From: Desulfuromonadaceae bacterium
Lineage (GTDB): Bacteria; Desulfobacterota; Desulfuromonadia; Desulfuromonadales; Geopsychrobacteraceae
DNA: 10,932 nucleotides
Assembly (NCBI GenBank): GCA_013138655.1
Contig: WTCI01000027.1
Coordinates: forward strand, 1 to 10,932
Direction: 5' to 3'
Shown here piece by piece: positions 1 to 6,840 of this stretch; position 1 is the first letter of the stretch; each line of letters starts with the position of its first letter. A program made the position numbers and the translations under genes. The notes under the pieces were generated by a model. That model was given only the letters and a program-made list of their open reading frames with translations. It was not told the origin of the DNA and did not search any database.

Positions 1-30
1 CGGTTATGAAACTGTGGTGGTTCGCATCGC

Positions 31-95
31 AAAAGCCTGGGACAGCCCCCACCCTTCGCCTTCGCTCAGGAGCCGGTGGGGACAGTCCCGGTTTT
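31..95. repeat. REP-like imperfect inverted repeat (hairpin)
   Basis: The left arm (31-53) and right arm (75-95) pair as an imperfect stem. The core gggacagcccccacc pairs with ggtggggacagtccc at 13 of 15 positions. An outer aaaa/tttt pair and a loop of about 21 bases complete it. The gggacagtccc core resembles repetitive extragenic palindromes that are common between genes in environmental Proteobacteria (from memory, not searched). It could also act as a transcription terminator for a gene left of the window, because the right arm ends in four T. A second small palindrome, gtagc-gt-gctac, follows at 102-113. Confidence 0.55.
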
Positions 96-296
96 GCTGG
101 GGTAGCGTGCTACGAACCCTTAAACTAACGCCATTCGGGACACAATACCTATTGCCCCACTACTCACCATTCTCAGCATTAAGACAGCCCAAACCTCTTT
201 GGTTAACTGAGTAATATACGTTTTGCTCAGGCTGGCAAGCCCTTGTAATCTCATTAAGTTCTGATAGAAGTAGATATACATCACAATAATATAGAC

Positions 297-385
297 AATC
301 CCGATAAAGCCAATCCTTCCATGAGGGGGGAGACGGAAAGCGACGGGTCTTTGTAGGTAAAAGATGGCCGAGCTGCCGAAGGATA
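297..385 (+). promoter_or_regulatory. GEMM-like (cyclic di-GMP-I class) riboswitch aptamer
   Basis: The sequence follows the GEMM-I order of conserved blocks. gataaagccaatcc (303-316) corresponds to the usual ..GGCAAACC. A short stem follows, cctt-ccatg-aggg, without the usual GNRA loop. gacggaaagcgacgggtct (332-350) differs at two positions from the remembered consensus GACGCAAAGCCACGGGTCT. A P3 hairpin follows (tcttt pairing with aaaga). Last is gatggccgagctgccg (363-378), like the GCCGGGUUGCC block. A closing helix may form between atcc (298-301) and ggat (381-384). The family binds cyclic di-GMP, or in some Geobacter relatives 3',3'-cGAMP. The base aligned with the selectivity position appears to be G, which would favour c-di-GMP, but that hand alignment is insecure. 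It lies about 200 bases upstream of the lipoprotein start, on the same strand. No covariance-model search was possible. Confidence 0.7.
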
Positions 386-420
386 ATGATCCTTACGGTG
401 CGCTCGGTTTTTTTGTTTTT
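368..420 (+). terminator. Intrinsic terminator / riboswitch expression platform
   Basis: The outer stem is ccgagc (368-373) with gctcgg (402-407). The inner stem is aaggat (379-384) with atcctt (389-394) around the loop aatg. A gccg/cggt helix with a few bulges joins the two. The right arm runs directly into seven T (408-414), then g and five more T. The left arm is also the conserved 3' part of the upstream aptamer, so the two folds exclude each other. Ligand binding should then prevent the terminator and allow read-through (an ON switch). That direction is inferred from the overlap. Confidence 0.8.
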
Positions 421-582
421 GCTACTCTCCTGACTTATCTGGAGGACGAGTATATAGCAGGCAATATTCAACACATGGGAGTGTCTAAAATCCTGATGTC
501 GATTCAATTGGCGGGGAGGGGCGGTTTACAGCGCCGCAGGCGCGATCCCCGGAAAAGCAATTTCCTATCAGCGAGGGATGTC
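421..582 (+). other. Post-terminator leader of the lipoprotein gene
   Basis: No convincing gene lies here. The lipoprotein reading frame stays open back to an ATG at 364, but that stretch overlaps the terminator and encodes nothing recognisable ahead of the signal peptide. Two perfect small hairpins occur: gcgcc-gca-ggcgc (531-543) and ggaaa-agcaa-tttcc (551-565). The second ends just before a plausible ribosome binding site, gaggga (572-577), so leader folding could affect translation. Confidence 0.5.
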
Positions 583-2766
583 ATGAACAGGTCACCTCAA
601 CCACGCAAGCTCGCACTCTTATATTTTTGTCTGTTTGTTCTTTTAGCGGGATGCACACAATGGCACTTGGAGATCGATCAGCAGGACGCGCGCATCTCTT
701 ACAGCACACAGGAAGAAACGGAACCTGCGATTGCGGTTGATCCGGGCAATCAGAACCGGGTGGTGGCTGCGATTATCGGCCTGGGGCAATATTCGCAAGC
801 GGATCAGCGCTTCATCAACAGGGGCTGCCGCATTAGCTACAGTAACGATGGCGGCGCAAACTGGCAGCGCTTTTTGATCAATGCCGATGATTTCGACCGT
901 GCAGAGTTCAGCGACCCCGCCGTCGCCATCGACAGCGGTGGTGTCGGCTATGTCACTGGTTTTTTCCACGACCGCGGCGACGATGGCGGGTTTGACGGGA
1001 TCCTGCCGATGCTTGCCCGGATCGACGCCAACGCTACCAACCAGGCCGATGTAATCACCTTCGACGACGGCGCGGGGCGGCGCTTCGACAAGCCCTATGT
1101 AGCGGTCGGCCGCCATAACGGCCAAACGCGGCTTTATATTGTTTATACCTCCACCAGTGCATCGGATGACTATGAACGCCAAATTCGCGTGATTGTGCTC
1201 GACAATCCGGATGCGCTGTTCGACGGTGCGCCCTCCGAGCCTGTTGAATTGACAAGCACCGTGCTGGCGCAGGGCAACAACTGGGGCGCTCATCCGGCGG
1301 TCGGCCCCAATGGTGAGGTTTATGTTGCCTGGACACGTTTCCTGCCACCGCTGACCCCAACGGTGACCAACTACCAAATCAACTTCGTCAAGTTTGATCC
1401 CGACCGAAATCGTTGGAGCGAGCCACAGCTGTTGGTGGAACTGGGGCCGGGCCAGGCACTCAACGGCGTAATGCGCTACCCGCGCTACCCTGTTATTGCG
1501 GTGTCGCACGAAGACATCACCCAGGGCTGGGTTTACGCCACGTTTGCCGATCAGGCACCGTTGTATACGCCGGTGACGTTGCCGCGCGCCGAGCGCATCA
1601 ACGCGTTGCGCATCAATAGCCAGGGCAATGTGGTGGGATGGTTCAAAGACCGGCGCACAGAGCAGATCGCCGCCTTCCGTCGCCGGCGCACCGAAACCTA
1701 TGATGTGTTCGGCTATCCCGGTGCGGAATCTACAGTCGCCAGCGGCATCAATGAACAGGGTGTGGTGGCGGGCACCTTTACCGATACCTCGGGCCTCCAG
1801 CGCGGTTATATCTGGCGTGACGGGAGCTTCACGCTTGTTTACTACCCCGGCTCGCTCGACACCCACGCCCAGGATATAGACAACAACAGCCGTGTCATCG
1901 GCTGGTTTATACGGCAGGATCAAAAGGCCCACGGTTTCATCCGCGCGGCCGAGGGTGATTTTGTTTCCCTCGATCATCCCGATGCCGAGCACACCTTTCT
2001 TACAGGCATCAACAATGCAGGTGTGATTGTCGGCCACTACCGAGACAACGCCGGCGTGACTCACGGCTTTCACTACCAGGATGAAACCTGGTCACCGGTT
2101 CAGATCGACGCTGCCGACAGCGTGCAACCGAAAGATATCAACGAACACGGTGACATAGTCGGAAACTACAGCGATGCAGACGGCAACTCCCATGGCTTCG
2201 TCATCGTCGGCGGCGTGACCACGCCGGTGAGCTACCCCGGTGCTTCCAGTGTCTTTCTCACTGGCATCAACGACGCCCGAGAGATCAGCGGCTATACACT
2301 GGAGGATGACTTTGCCAAACCGTTTGTGATGATGGGTTTCGGCGAGGAGTATCACTCGGACATCTGGATGTTGCGCTCATCAAACGGCGGCGACACCTGG
2401 CATTTGCCGGTGCGCGTTAACAATGAAACTCAAGGGGATCAGTTCTTTCCCTGGTTGTGCAGCGCCGGCGACGGCAGTGTATATGTCGCCTGGCTGGATC
2501 GGCGCGGCGACCCGGACAATCTTCGCTACCATCTGTATGCCACAGCGAGCCGCCTGGGTTCTCTGACGTTCCTCGACGACATCCGCGTTTCGAGCCGAGC
2601 CTCCAACCCGCGCGATGCCCGTGTAAAAGAAGGCAACCGAGGCTTCATCGGCGACTACATCGGGCTGGCCTGCGGTGTTGATCGCGCCTACCCTGCGTGG
2701 CCCGATTTGCGCGACGCCCCGCCGCAAGACATTTTTGCAGCACGACTGAAAATAGTGGATCCATAA
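583..2766 (+). CDS. Lipoprotein: BNR/Asp-box propeller with inserted HAF repeats
   Basis: The product has 727 residues. ATG 583 was chosen because it follows gaggga and starts a clean lipoprotein signal: basic R8-K9, a hydrophobic core, and lipobox LAGC with Cys24. Thr at +2 suggests outer-membrane sorting. Asp-boxes typical of sialidase/BNR propellers appear as SNDGGANW (87-94) and SSNGGDTW (599-606). Around them are propeller-like phrases such as DPAVAIDSGGVGYV and GDGSVYVAWLDRRGDP. Between them, residues about 327-586 hold six degenerate units of about 43 residues with the pattern YPG..T...GIN..G.IVG.Y.D..G..HGF, which matches the HAF extracellular repeat. Function is unknown; a surface binding or structural role is more likely than sialidase activity, because catalytic residues were not identified. 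The upstream riboswitch probably controls expression. The reading frame is intact throughout. Confidence 0.85.
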   Translation: MNRSPQPRKLALLYFCLFVLLAGCTQWHLEIDQQDARISYSTQEETEPAIAVDPGNQNRVVAAIIGLGQYSQADQRFINRGCRISYSNDGGANWQRFLINADDFDRAEFSDPAVAIDSGGVGYVTGFFHDRGDDGGFDGILPMLARIDANATNQADVITFDDGAGRRFDKPYVAVGRHNGQTRLYIVYTSTSASDDYERQIRVIVLDNPDALFDGAPSEPVELTSTVLAQGNNWGAHPAVGPNGEVYVAWTRFLPPLTPTVTNYQINFVKFDPDRNRWSEPQLLVELGPGQALNGVMRYPRYPVIAVSHEDITQGWVYATFADQAPLYTPVTLPRAERINALRINSQGNVVGWFKDRRTEQIAAFRRRRTETYDVFGYPGAESTVASGINEQGVVAGTFTDTSGLQRGYIWRDGSFTLVYYPGSLDTHAQDIDNNSRVIGWFIRQDQKAHGFIRAAEGDFVSLDHPDAEHTFLTGINNAGVIVGHYRDNAGVTHGFHYQDETWSPVQIDAADSVQPKDINEHGDIVGNYSDADGNSHGFVIVGGVTTPVSYPGASSVFLTGINDAREISGYTLEDDFAKPFVMMGFGEEYHSDIWMLRSSNGGDTWHLPVRVNNETQGDQFFPWLCSAGDGSVYVAWLDRRGDPDNLRYHLYATASRLGSLTFLDDIRVSSRASNPRDARVKEGNRGFIGDYIGLACGVDRAYPAWPDLRDAPPQDIFAARLKIVDP

Positions 2767-2963
2767 AGTGCGCTGCGGTGCAATGCTGTTCAACGCCCAG
2801 CCACAGAGCAAGACATGATCCCTGACACAGGGGGGCATGACTGAAACCTTGACCGCAGATCTTAAATACAACATATTTTAAGCCGTATTATTTGGCAGCC
2901 CCCCTCCGTAGCGGGCCCTCTTGACCCACTTCCTTGGCTGTCTGTCGACACTAAGGTGCGAAA

Positions 2964-4256
2964 ATGTTACGTAAAGTTTTCATTCTCGGTTTAATGCTCG
3001 CCATCATGACACCGATCTATCTTTTGTCTCAGGTGTTTGATTCGCGGCCCCTGGTCATTCAGGAAAATCCCCCTGCCGCTGAAGATGCGCGCAAAATCAA
3101 GGCACTGGTCAAACGCACTCTACGCCTTATGGAGCAGCGGGACCAAGCGACACTTTCCGTAACAGAAGCTGAATTGAATGCGGTTGTGACCTTCCTGGCC
3201 CGGGGATCATCATGCTTCTCCGGGCAATTTCGCCTGAGCAAGCAGGGGTTGGAAGGGATCTTCTCCATCAGGCTGGAAGGCGCCCCGTTTGGTGAATATT
3301 GCAATCTTTTTTTTACCCTGCCGCCATCGGAAAAAGGCTTGGTGATCGATCAGGTCGAGCTCGGTGAGTTGAAAATCCCGGGATCCCCGGCACTGAAGAT
3401 TGCACAAATAGGTGCCGATATACTGCTTGGCGAGCAAATTGGCAGTCAAATACTGGACGCGGTGGAACAGGTCGCTTTCAGCCAGGAACAAATGTCTGTC
3501 ACTTTTGCCCCAAGGGTACAATTAGCAGCTCTGAAAAAACGTCTACAAGCCCGGATTAACGAGCTCCGTGATGACTACGGCCAGTTCGGCAACCTGGAAA
3601 AAATCCGCTATTATCATCAACAGTTGCTGGAAATGGGACCGCTCAATTCCGACCAGGAGCAAATATCTCTCACCCGCTTCATGTCGCCACTTTTTCGACT
3701 GGCGGAAATTAGATCTCAGCAGGCATCACCGGTGACTGAAAACCAGGCGGCACTTTACGCCCTGGCTATTTACCTGGGAAGCCAGCAGTTTCAGAAATTC
3801 ACCGGCAACATAAGCGATTTAGATACCCGCGTTCCGAAAACCAACAAGGCCAATGTCGTCCTGTCCAACAGAAGAGATCTCAGTCTGCATTTTTTGGTTT
3901 CCAGCGGGCTGAAATTGATCTCCGATTCAGAAATGGGCTTTACCGTTGGGGAGTTCAAGGAACTGCTCGACTCCAGCCGCGGGGGGAGTGGTTTCAGTTT
4001 TGTCGATCTGGCTGCAGACCGTGCCGGTCTCGCTTTTGCTGAACGTGCAACCAGATCAACAGAAAGTGCCAGAGAATTTCAGCGCATTATGGCGCAGGCG
4101 ACTGAAGAGGACTATTTCGCCAATTTCAGCGACCTCGAAGAAGGGCTGGATCAGCAGCATTTTGCAGAGCAATACGGCGATATCGATAGCGAACAGTATA
4201 AATCGATCGTCAGGCTGATCGACCAACGGCTCAGCACTTTACTCCTTTACCAATAA
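2964..4256 (+). CDS. Conserved hypothetical membrane-anchored periplasmic protein
   Basis: The product has 430 residues and starts at ATG 2964, six bases after aaggtg (2953-2958). A single hydrophobic segment (about residues 5-21) after an MLRK start predicts an uncleaved inner-membrane anchor or signal, with the rest in the periplasm. No enzyme family was recognised. The N-terminal half (about 60-185) looks like a beta-rich domain, with phrases such as LSVTEAELNAVVTFLARG and LGELKIPGSPALKIA. The C-terminal half carries a striking motif GGSGFSFVDLAADRAG (340-355) and ends with a family-like tail finishing in LLLYQ. I have the impression of a conserved two-part family in other Proteobacteria but cannot name it. 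It begins 197 bases after the lipoprotein gene. That gap has only an AT-rich hairpin (2861-2882) and no clear terminator, so cotranscription is possible. It converges with the permease relic, with an 18-base overlap. Confidence 0.85.
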   Translation: MLRKVFILGLMLAIMTPIYLLSQVFDSRPLVIQENPPAAEDARKIKALVKRTLRLMEQRDQATLSVTEAELNAVVTFLARGSSCFSGQFRLSKQGLEGIFSIRLEGAPFGEYCNLFFTLPPSEKGLVIDQVELGELKIPGSPALKIAQIGADILLGEQIGSQILDAVEQVAFSQEQMSVTFAPRVQLAALKKRLQARINELRDDYGQFGNLEKIRYYHQQLLEMGPLNSDQEQISLTRFMSPLFRLAEIRSQQASPVTENQAALYALAIYLGSQQFQKFTGNISDLDTRVPKTNKANVVLSNRRDLSLHFLVSSGLKLISDSEMGFTVGEFKELLDSSRGGSGFSFVDLAADRAGLAFAERATRSTESAREFQRIMAQATEEDYFANFSDLEEGLDQQHFAEQYGDIDSEQYKSIVRLIDQRLSTLLLYQ

Positions 4257-4586
4257 CAACCCTGGCTGGGTTCCTCTATACTGATAGGGCCGCCGCAGAC
4301 GTAACCCCAGTTTTCCGGCCAAACAGGAGTAGCTGTAAGTTTGCAGAAAATTTAGCAGGGTCACGCAAATCCAGACTTCGAAGGTCAGGTAGGGAGCAGC
4401 CATCAACTCCATTCCCTGGAAGGTCAGTTCCTGGATCGAGATCACCGAGAGGGCCGGTAAATGATTTCGTGTAAACGAGGCTTGATATGTCCCACAAATC
4501 ACGCATGCAACCAGAACGCCAATGCCCCAATTTAGGAAATCCCTGGTTGGGATTTTCATATTGTCGGGGGGGAACAGTCGTCTCAT
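4239..4586 (-). pseudogene. Relic of an amino-acid ABC transporter permease (C-terminal end)
   Basis: The frame encodes 115 residues, about half the usual 215-250 of HisM/GlnP-type permeases. Residues about 45-98 (LSVISIQELTFQGMEL, TFEVW, then a membrane segment, then LAGKLGLRLRR) fit the conserved C-terminal end of these permeases. There, S-V-I-x-x-x-ELT-x-Q is followed by the last membrane helix and a basic tail. The N-terminal part has one hydrophobic segment (WGIGVLVACVICGTY), but the central membrane core and the EAA loop that contacts the ATPase are missing. This suggests an internal deletion. No partner ATPase or binding-protein gene is in the window. The last 16 residues extend beyond the normal end of the family and overlap the 3' end of the convergent gene by 18 bases. 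Homology is judged from memory of the family pattern. A short functional membrane protein cannot be excluded. Confidence 0.6.
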
Positions 4587-4604
4587 AAATTGTAAATTGT
4601 GCTG

Positions 4605-4895
4605 CTAAAGGTGCCGCTCGAAATCCATTTTCTGGTGCAATATCCGCACAACGTCGATCCCATCACCTGCTACTTTGAAGAAGATAACGTGGGAACCGGA
4701 TCTGGATTTTCTGTATCCCCTTCTCACGTCACCAATATCTACGGACTTTGTGGGGTCACTGGCCTGCATTTCCATCATAGTCCACAGATCCCGCACATAT
4801 TTTTCAGCTTGTTCAACACCCCATTGCGAAAGAGTGTAATCCCAAATTTCACCCAGATCTAATTTGGCCCTGGGAGATAAAATTACCTCACTCAT
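4605..4895 (-). CDS. parE: ParE-family toxin (RelE/ParE superfamily)
   Basis: The product has 96 residues, the normal size of the family. The pattern is typical of ParE: an N-terminal VILSPRAKLDLGEIWDYT strand-helix, then W-G-x-x-Q-A-E-K-Y, then VRRGYRKSRSGSHVIFFKV. The C-terminal strand is IDVVRILHQKMDFERHL. Characterised ParE toxins block DNA gyrase, although members of this fold vary in target, so the target here is inferred. Its ATG overlaps the stop codon of the antitoxin gene (ATGA at 4892-4895), which implies translational coupling. No damage to the frame is seen. The next gene downstream on this strand is the permease relic. Confidence 0.9.
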   Translation of the reverse strand: MSEVILSPRAKLDLGEIWDYTLSQWGVEQAEKYVRDLWTMMEMQASDPTKSVDIGDVRRGYRKSRSGSHVIFFKVAGDGIDVVRILHQKMDFERHL

Positions 4896-5125
4896 AGGGA
4901 AAGAGACTTCTTTTTGTTCGCAATGAAGGCTTCAATATCCAAGCCGGTGGATGGACCCGAGTTCTCTCCTTCGATTAAGGCTTGCCTTAACTGCTCCAGC
5001 TTTACATGGTCCTGCCTGATCAGGTCTCGAACATAGTCAGAGGCGTTGGCATACCGCCCAGACTGAACGCATTCTTCAACCCAGTTTTTCATCTGATCGG
5101 GCAAAGATATATTCATCGTCGCCAT
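4892..5125 (-). CDS. parD: ParD-family antitoxin (ribbon-helix-helix)
   Basis: The product has 77 residues. The start at 5125 gives MATMNISLPDQMKNWVEE, the usual N-terminus of ParD, and is preceded by aaggag at a good distance. An in-frame start at 5185 would add 20 unlikely residues and would lie upstream of the predicted promoter -10. MNISLPDQMKNW is the DNA-contacting strand and first helix of the ribbon-helix-helix fold. SGRYANASDYVRDLIRQD is the family's hallmark. The C-terminal tail (about 45-77) should wrap and neutralise the ParE toxin. ParD-ParE complexes repress their own promoter, and an inverted repeat sits within the promoter just upstream. Confidence 0.92.
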   Translation of the reverse strand: MATMNISLPDQMKNWVEECVQSGRYANASDYVRDLIRQDHVKLEQLRQALIEGENSGPSTGLDIEAFIANKKKSLSL

Positions 5126-5156
5126 AAGTGTCTCCTTCAGTGGGAATATCATCAAC

Positions 5157-5191
5157 AATGTATGACAATCTTTGTCATATGTCAATCTTTG
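5157..5191 (-). promoter_or_regulatory. parDE promoter with embedded operator repeats
   Basis: On the minus strand, TTGACA (5180-5185) is separated by exactly 17 bases from TACATT (5157-5162), a near-consensus sigma-70 promoter. The predicted start is near 5150, giving a leader of about 25 bases that contains the parD ribosome site. The spacer holds an inverted repeat TGACA-atctt-TGTCA (5163-5177). The nine-base CAATCTTTG is repeated directly at 5166-5174 and 5183-5191, a period of 17. This is a natural site for ParD autorepression, though binding is inferred. Confidence 0.7.
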
Positions 5192-5251
5192 CCAATTCGG
5201 CTATCCTATACCTTCGCCCCTGAAAAACCACCAGGCCTTGTCGGATGTAAA

Positions 5252-5266
5252 GTGGGCCATGCCCAC
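5252..5266. repeat. Small perfect palindrome, gtgggc-cat-gcccac
   Basis: Six-base arms flank a three-base loop. gtcgg occurs on both sides (5240-5244 and 5271-5275), as if flanking the hairpin. It is likely an intergenic repeat sequence or part of a composite element with the larger palindrome at 5295-5369. It has no T tract, so a terminator role is unlikely. Confidence 0.45.
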
Positions 5267-5294
5267 CCTGTCGGCTGATTATGGCATATCCCGC

Positions 5295-5369
5295 GTAGGG
5301 GCGCCGCTTGCCGCGTCCTCTTGACAGATTACAGATCAGATATCAGGGCGCAGCAAGCGGCGCCCCTAC
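5295..5369. repeat. Long inverted repeat, MITE/REP-like
   Basis: The arms at 5295-5316 and 5348-5369 are 22 bases each and match at about 20 positions (gtaggggcgccgcttgc against its complement). They enclose a 31-base loop. gtaggggcg ends of this kind recur as dispersed intergenic palindromes in many bacterial genomes (recollection). No coding capacity, transposase or obvious target-site duplication was seen. Between here and 5616 the sequence is AT-rich with no further gene. A weak promoter-like pair, TTGATT (5500-5505) and TAAAAA (5523-5528), lies there. Confidence 0.65.
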
Positions 5370-5616
5370 CGATCCTAAAACAGCCAGACATGGTTGAGTG
5401 CTCTCACCAACCAGTCCTGTATGATTTGCTTTGGAACTAACATAACAAGGGCGAAATTTTTGCTTAGCCATCTCATGATTTTTTCAAGTGCCTCATGTTT
5501 TGATTTATCATATTCGTAGCATTAAAAATTTACTGAGAACTGGATTTATTCGCCGTATTTCTGTAACAATTGAGCTGAATCGAAAATATTCCAAGAAGGC
5601 GTTGGCAATTATCAAA

Positions 5617-6840
5617 ATGAAAAAATGTTTTTTCACTCTTGTTCTCCTTTTCTTCCTCGCTGCTTGTGCCGGTAAAGCTCCATTGCCGGTCACCGAGGAT
5701 GAGAGGATTGAACCCCGCGTTACTAAACCACCAATTACCAAGGTTGACCCCTTCGTGCCGGTTGGTTGGGATGATGTTGAGGGTTGGCAGCAAGATCAAA
5801 TCGAAGCGGCTTTTGTGACTTTTCGGCAAAGTTGTCGGGCGATAGCGAAACGTGCCCGCTGGCAGGAAGTCTGTGCAGAAGCAGGTAAAATCGATCTGCC
5901 CGGGGCACAGAACTCGCGGGAATTTTTCGAAACTTATTTCCTTCCTCACCAGGTGCGCAATGAGGACGGCAGTTTTGAGGGGTTAATTACCGGCTACTAT
6001 GGACCGGAACTGCCGGGCAGCCGGACACCAACCGATATCTATAAATATCCCCTTTACACGCAGCCGGACGATTTATTAATTGTCGACCTTGATGAGGTTT
6101 ATCCAGAACTGAGTCATTACCGTTTGCGAGGTCGAGTTGTCGGTCATCGGGTGGTGCCGTATTTTGAACGTAGTGAAATAGATAATGGACAGAACCCGCT
6201 GGCCGGTCACGAGATTTTCTGGGTTGAAGATCCTGTGGAACTGTTTTTTCTGCATATTCAGGGTTCAGGTCGGATTCGTTTGCCGGATGGTGAGTTGGTG
6301 ATGGTTAATTATGCCAATCAGAATGGTCGTCGTTATCGTTCCATCGGTAAACTGTTGCTGGAGCGGAATGCCATGACCAGAGACCAGATGTCGATGCAGA
6401 ATATCCGGCGTTGGGTCGAAGAGAACCCCGAAGCGGGGCAACAACTGCTGGCGGAAAATCCCAGTTACGTTTTTTTCCGTGAATTGCCCCCGGAGTTCAC
6501 ATCTCCGCCAGGTGCTCTCGGGATCCCGTTAACCGCGCAACGTAGCCTTGCCGTTGATCCCCGTACCATCCCATTGGGCGCTCCGGTCTTTCTGGCAACG
6601 ACTTATCCCGGGAGTGAGCAACCACTTAATCGTCTTATGGTGGCCCAGGATACCGGCGGTGCCATTAAGGGACAGGTGCGGGCCGATTTTTTCTGGGGTA
6701 TGGGGAATGATGCCGGAGCTTTTGCCGGGCGAATGAAACAACCCGGACGATTGTGGGTCTTGTTCCCGAAAGAGCTTGATGAGGACGCGTTGCAGAACCG
6801 GGTGGCTTCTGCAATGAGTGGGACTGACGAGATCAACTAA
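5617..6840 (+). CDS. mltA: Membrane-bound lytic murein transglycosylase A (lipoprotein)
   Basis: The product has 407 residues. MltA cleaves the MurNAc-GlcNAc bond of peptidoglycan to give 1,6-anhydro ends and acts from the outer membrane in the periplasm. ATG 5617 gives the lipoprotein signal MKKCFFTLVLLFFLAAC with lipidated Cys17; Ala at +2 suggests outer-membrane location. The MltA core starts near ITGYYGPELPGSR. The C-terminal 3D domain has VAQDTGGAIKG with the predicted catalytic Asp345, then RADFFWGMG (Asp357) and GRLWVLFP. Asp345 corresponds to Asp308 of Escherichia coli MltA, by motif. The ribosome site is weak (aagaagg is about 17 bases away). The frame extends back to 5488, but that part lacks a signal and was rejected. 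The Nudix gene overlaps its stop by one base. Confidence 0.93.
   Translation: MKKCFFTLVLLFFLAACAGKAPLPVTEDERIEPRVTKPPITKVDPFVPVGWDDVEGWQQDQIEAAFVTFRQSCRAIAKRARWQEVCAEAGKIDLPGAQNSREFFETYFLPHQVRNEDGSFEGLITGYYGPELPGSRTPTDIYKYPLYTQPDDLLIVDLDEVYPELSHYRLRGRVVGHRVVPYFERSEIDNGQNPLAGHEIFWVEDPVELFFLHIQGSGRIRLPDGELVMVNYANQNGRRYRSIGKLLLERNAMTRDQMSMQNIRRWVEENPEAGQQLLAENPSYVFFRELPPEFTSPPGALGIPLTAQRSLAVDPRTIPLGAPVFLATTYPGSEQPLNRLMVAQDTGGAIKGQVRADFFWGMGNDAGAFAGRMKQPGRLWVLFPKELDEDALQNRVASAMSGTDEIN

Noticed and set aside
232..246. Possible sigma-54 promoter tggcaagcccttgta before the riboswitch
   Set aside because: The spacing between GG and the -12 element is one base short and the GC is changed to GT, so it does not meet the consensus.
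160..507. 115-codon minus-strand frame over the riboswitch region
   Set aside because: It has no recognisable protein features and overlaps conserved RNA structure on the other strand.
364..582. Upstream extension of the lipoprotein frame to ATG 364
   Set aside because: The extension overlaps the terminator, and it would bury the lipoprotein signal that begins at ATG 583, which has its own ribosome site.
643..2073. 476-codon open frame on the minus strand
   Set aside because: It lies opposite the HAF/BNR lipoprotein, shows no family pattern or start signal, and arises from the GC-rich codon use of the real gene.
2921..2949. Promoter-like TTGACC before the 430-residue gene
   Set aside because: There is no acceptable -10 box at 16-18 bases (tgtcga/gtcgac).
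4258..4272. AACCC-tggct-GGGTT hairpin at the convergent gene ends as a bidirectional terminator
   Set aside because: The stem is real but short and lacks a proper T run on either strand.
5488..5616. Longer start for MltA at ATG 5488
   Set aside because: It adds 43 residues with no signal peptide ahead of a typical lipoprotein signal starting at ATG 5617.
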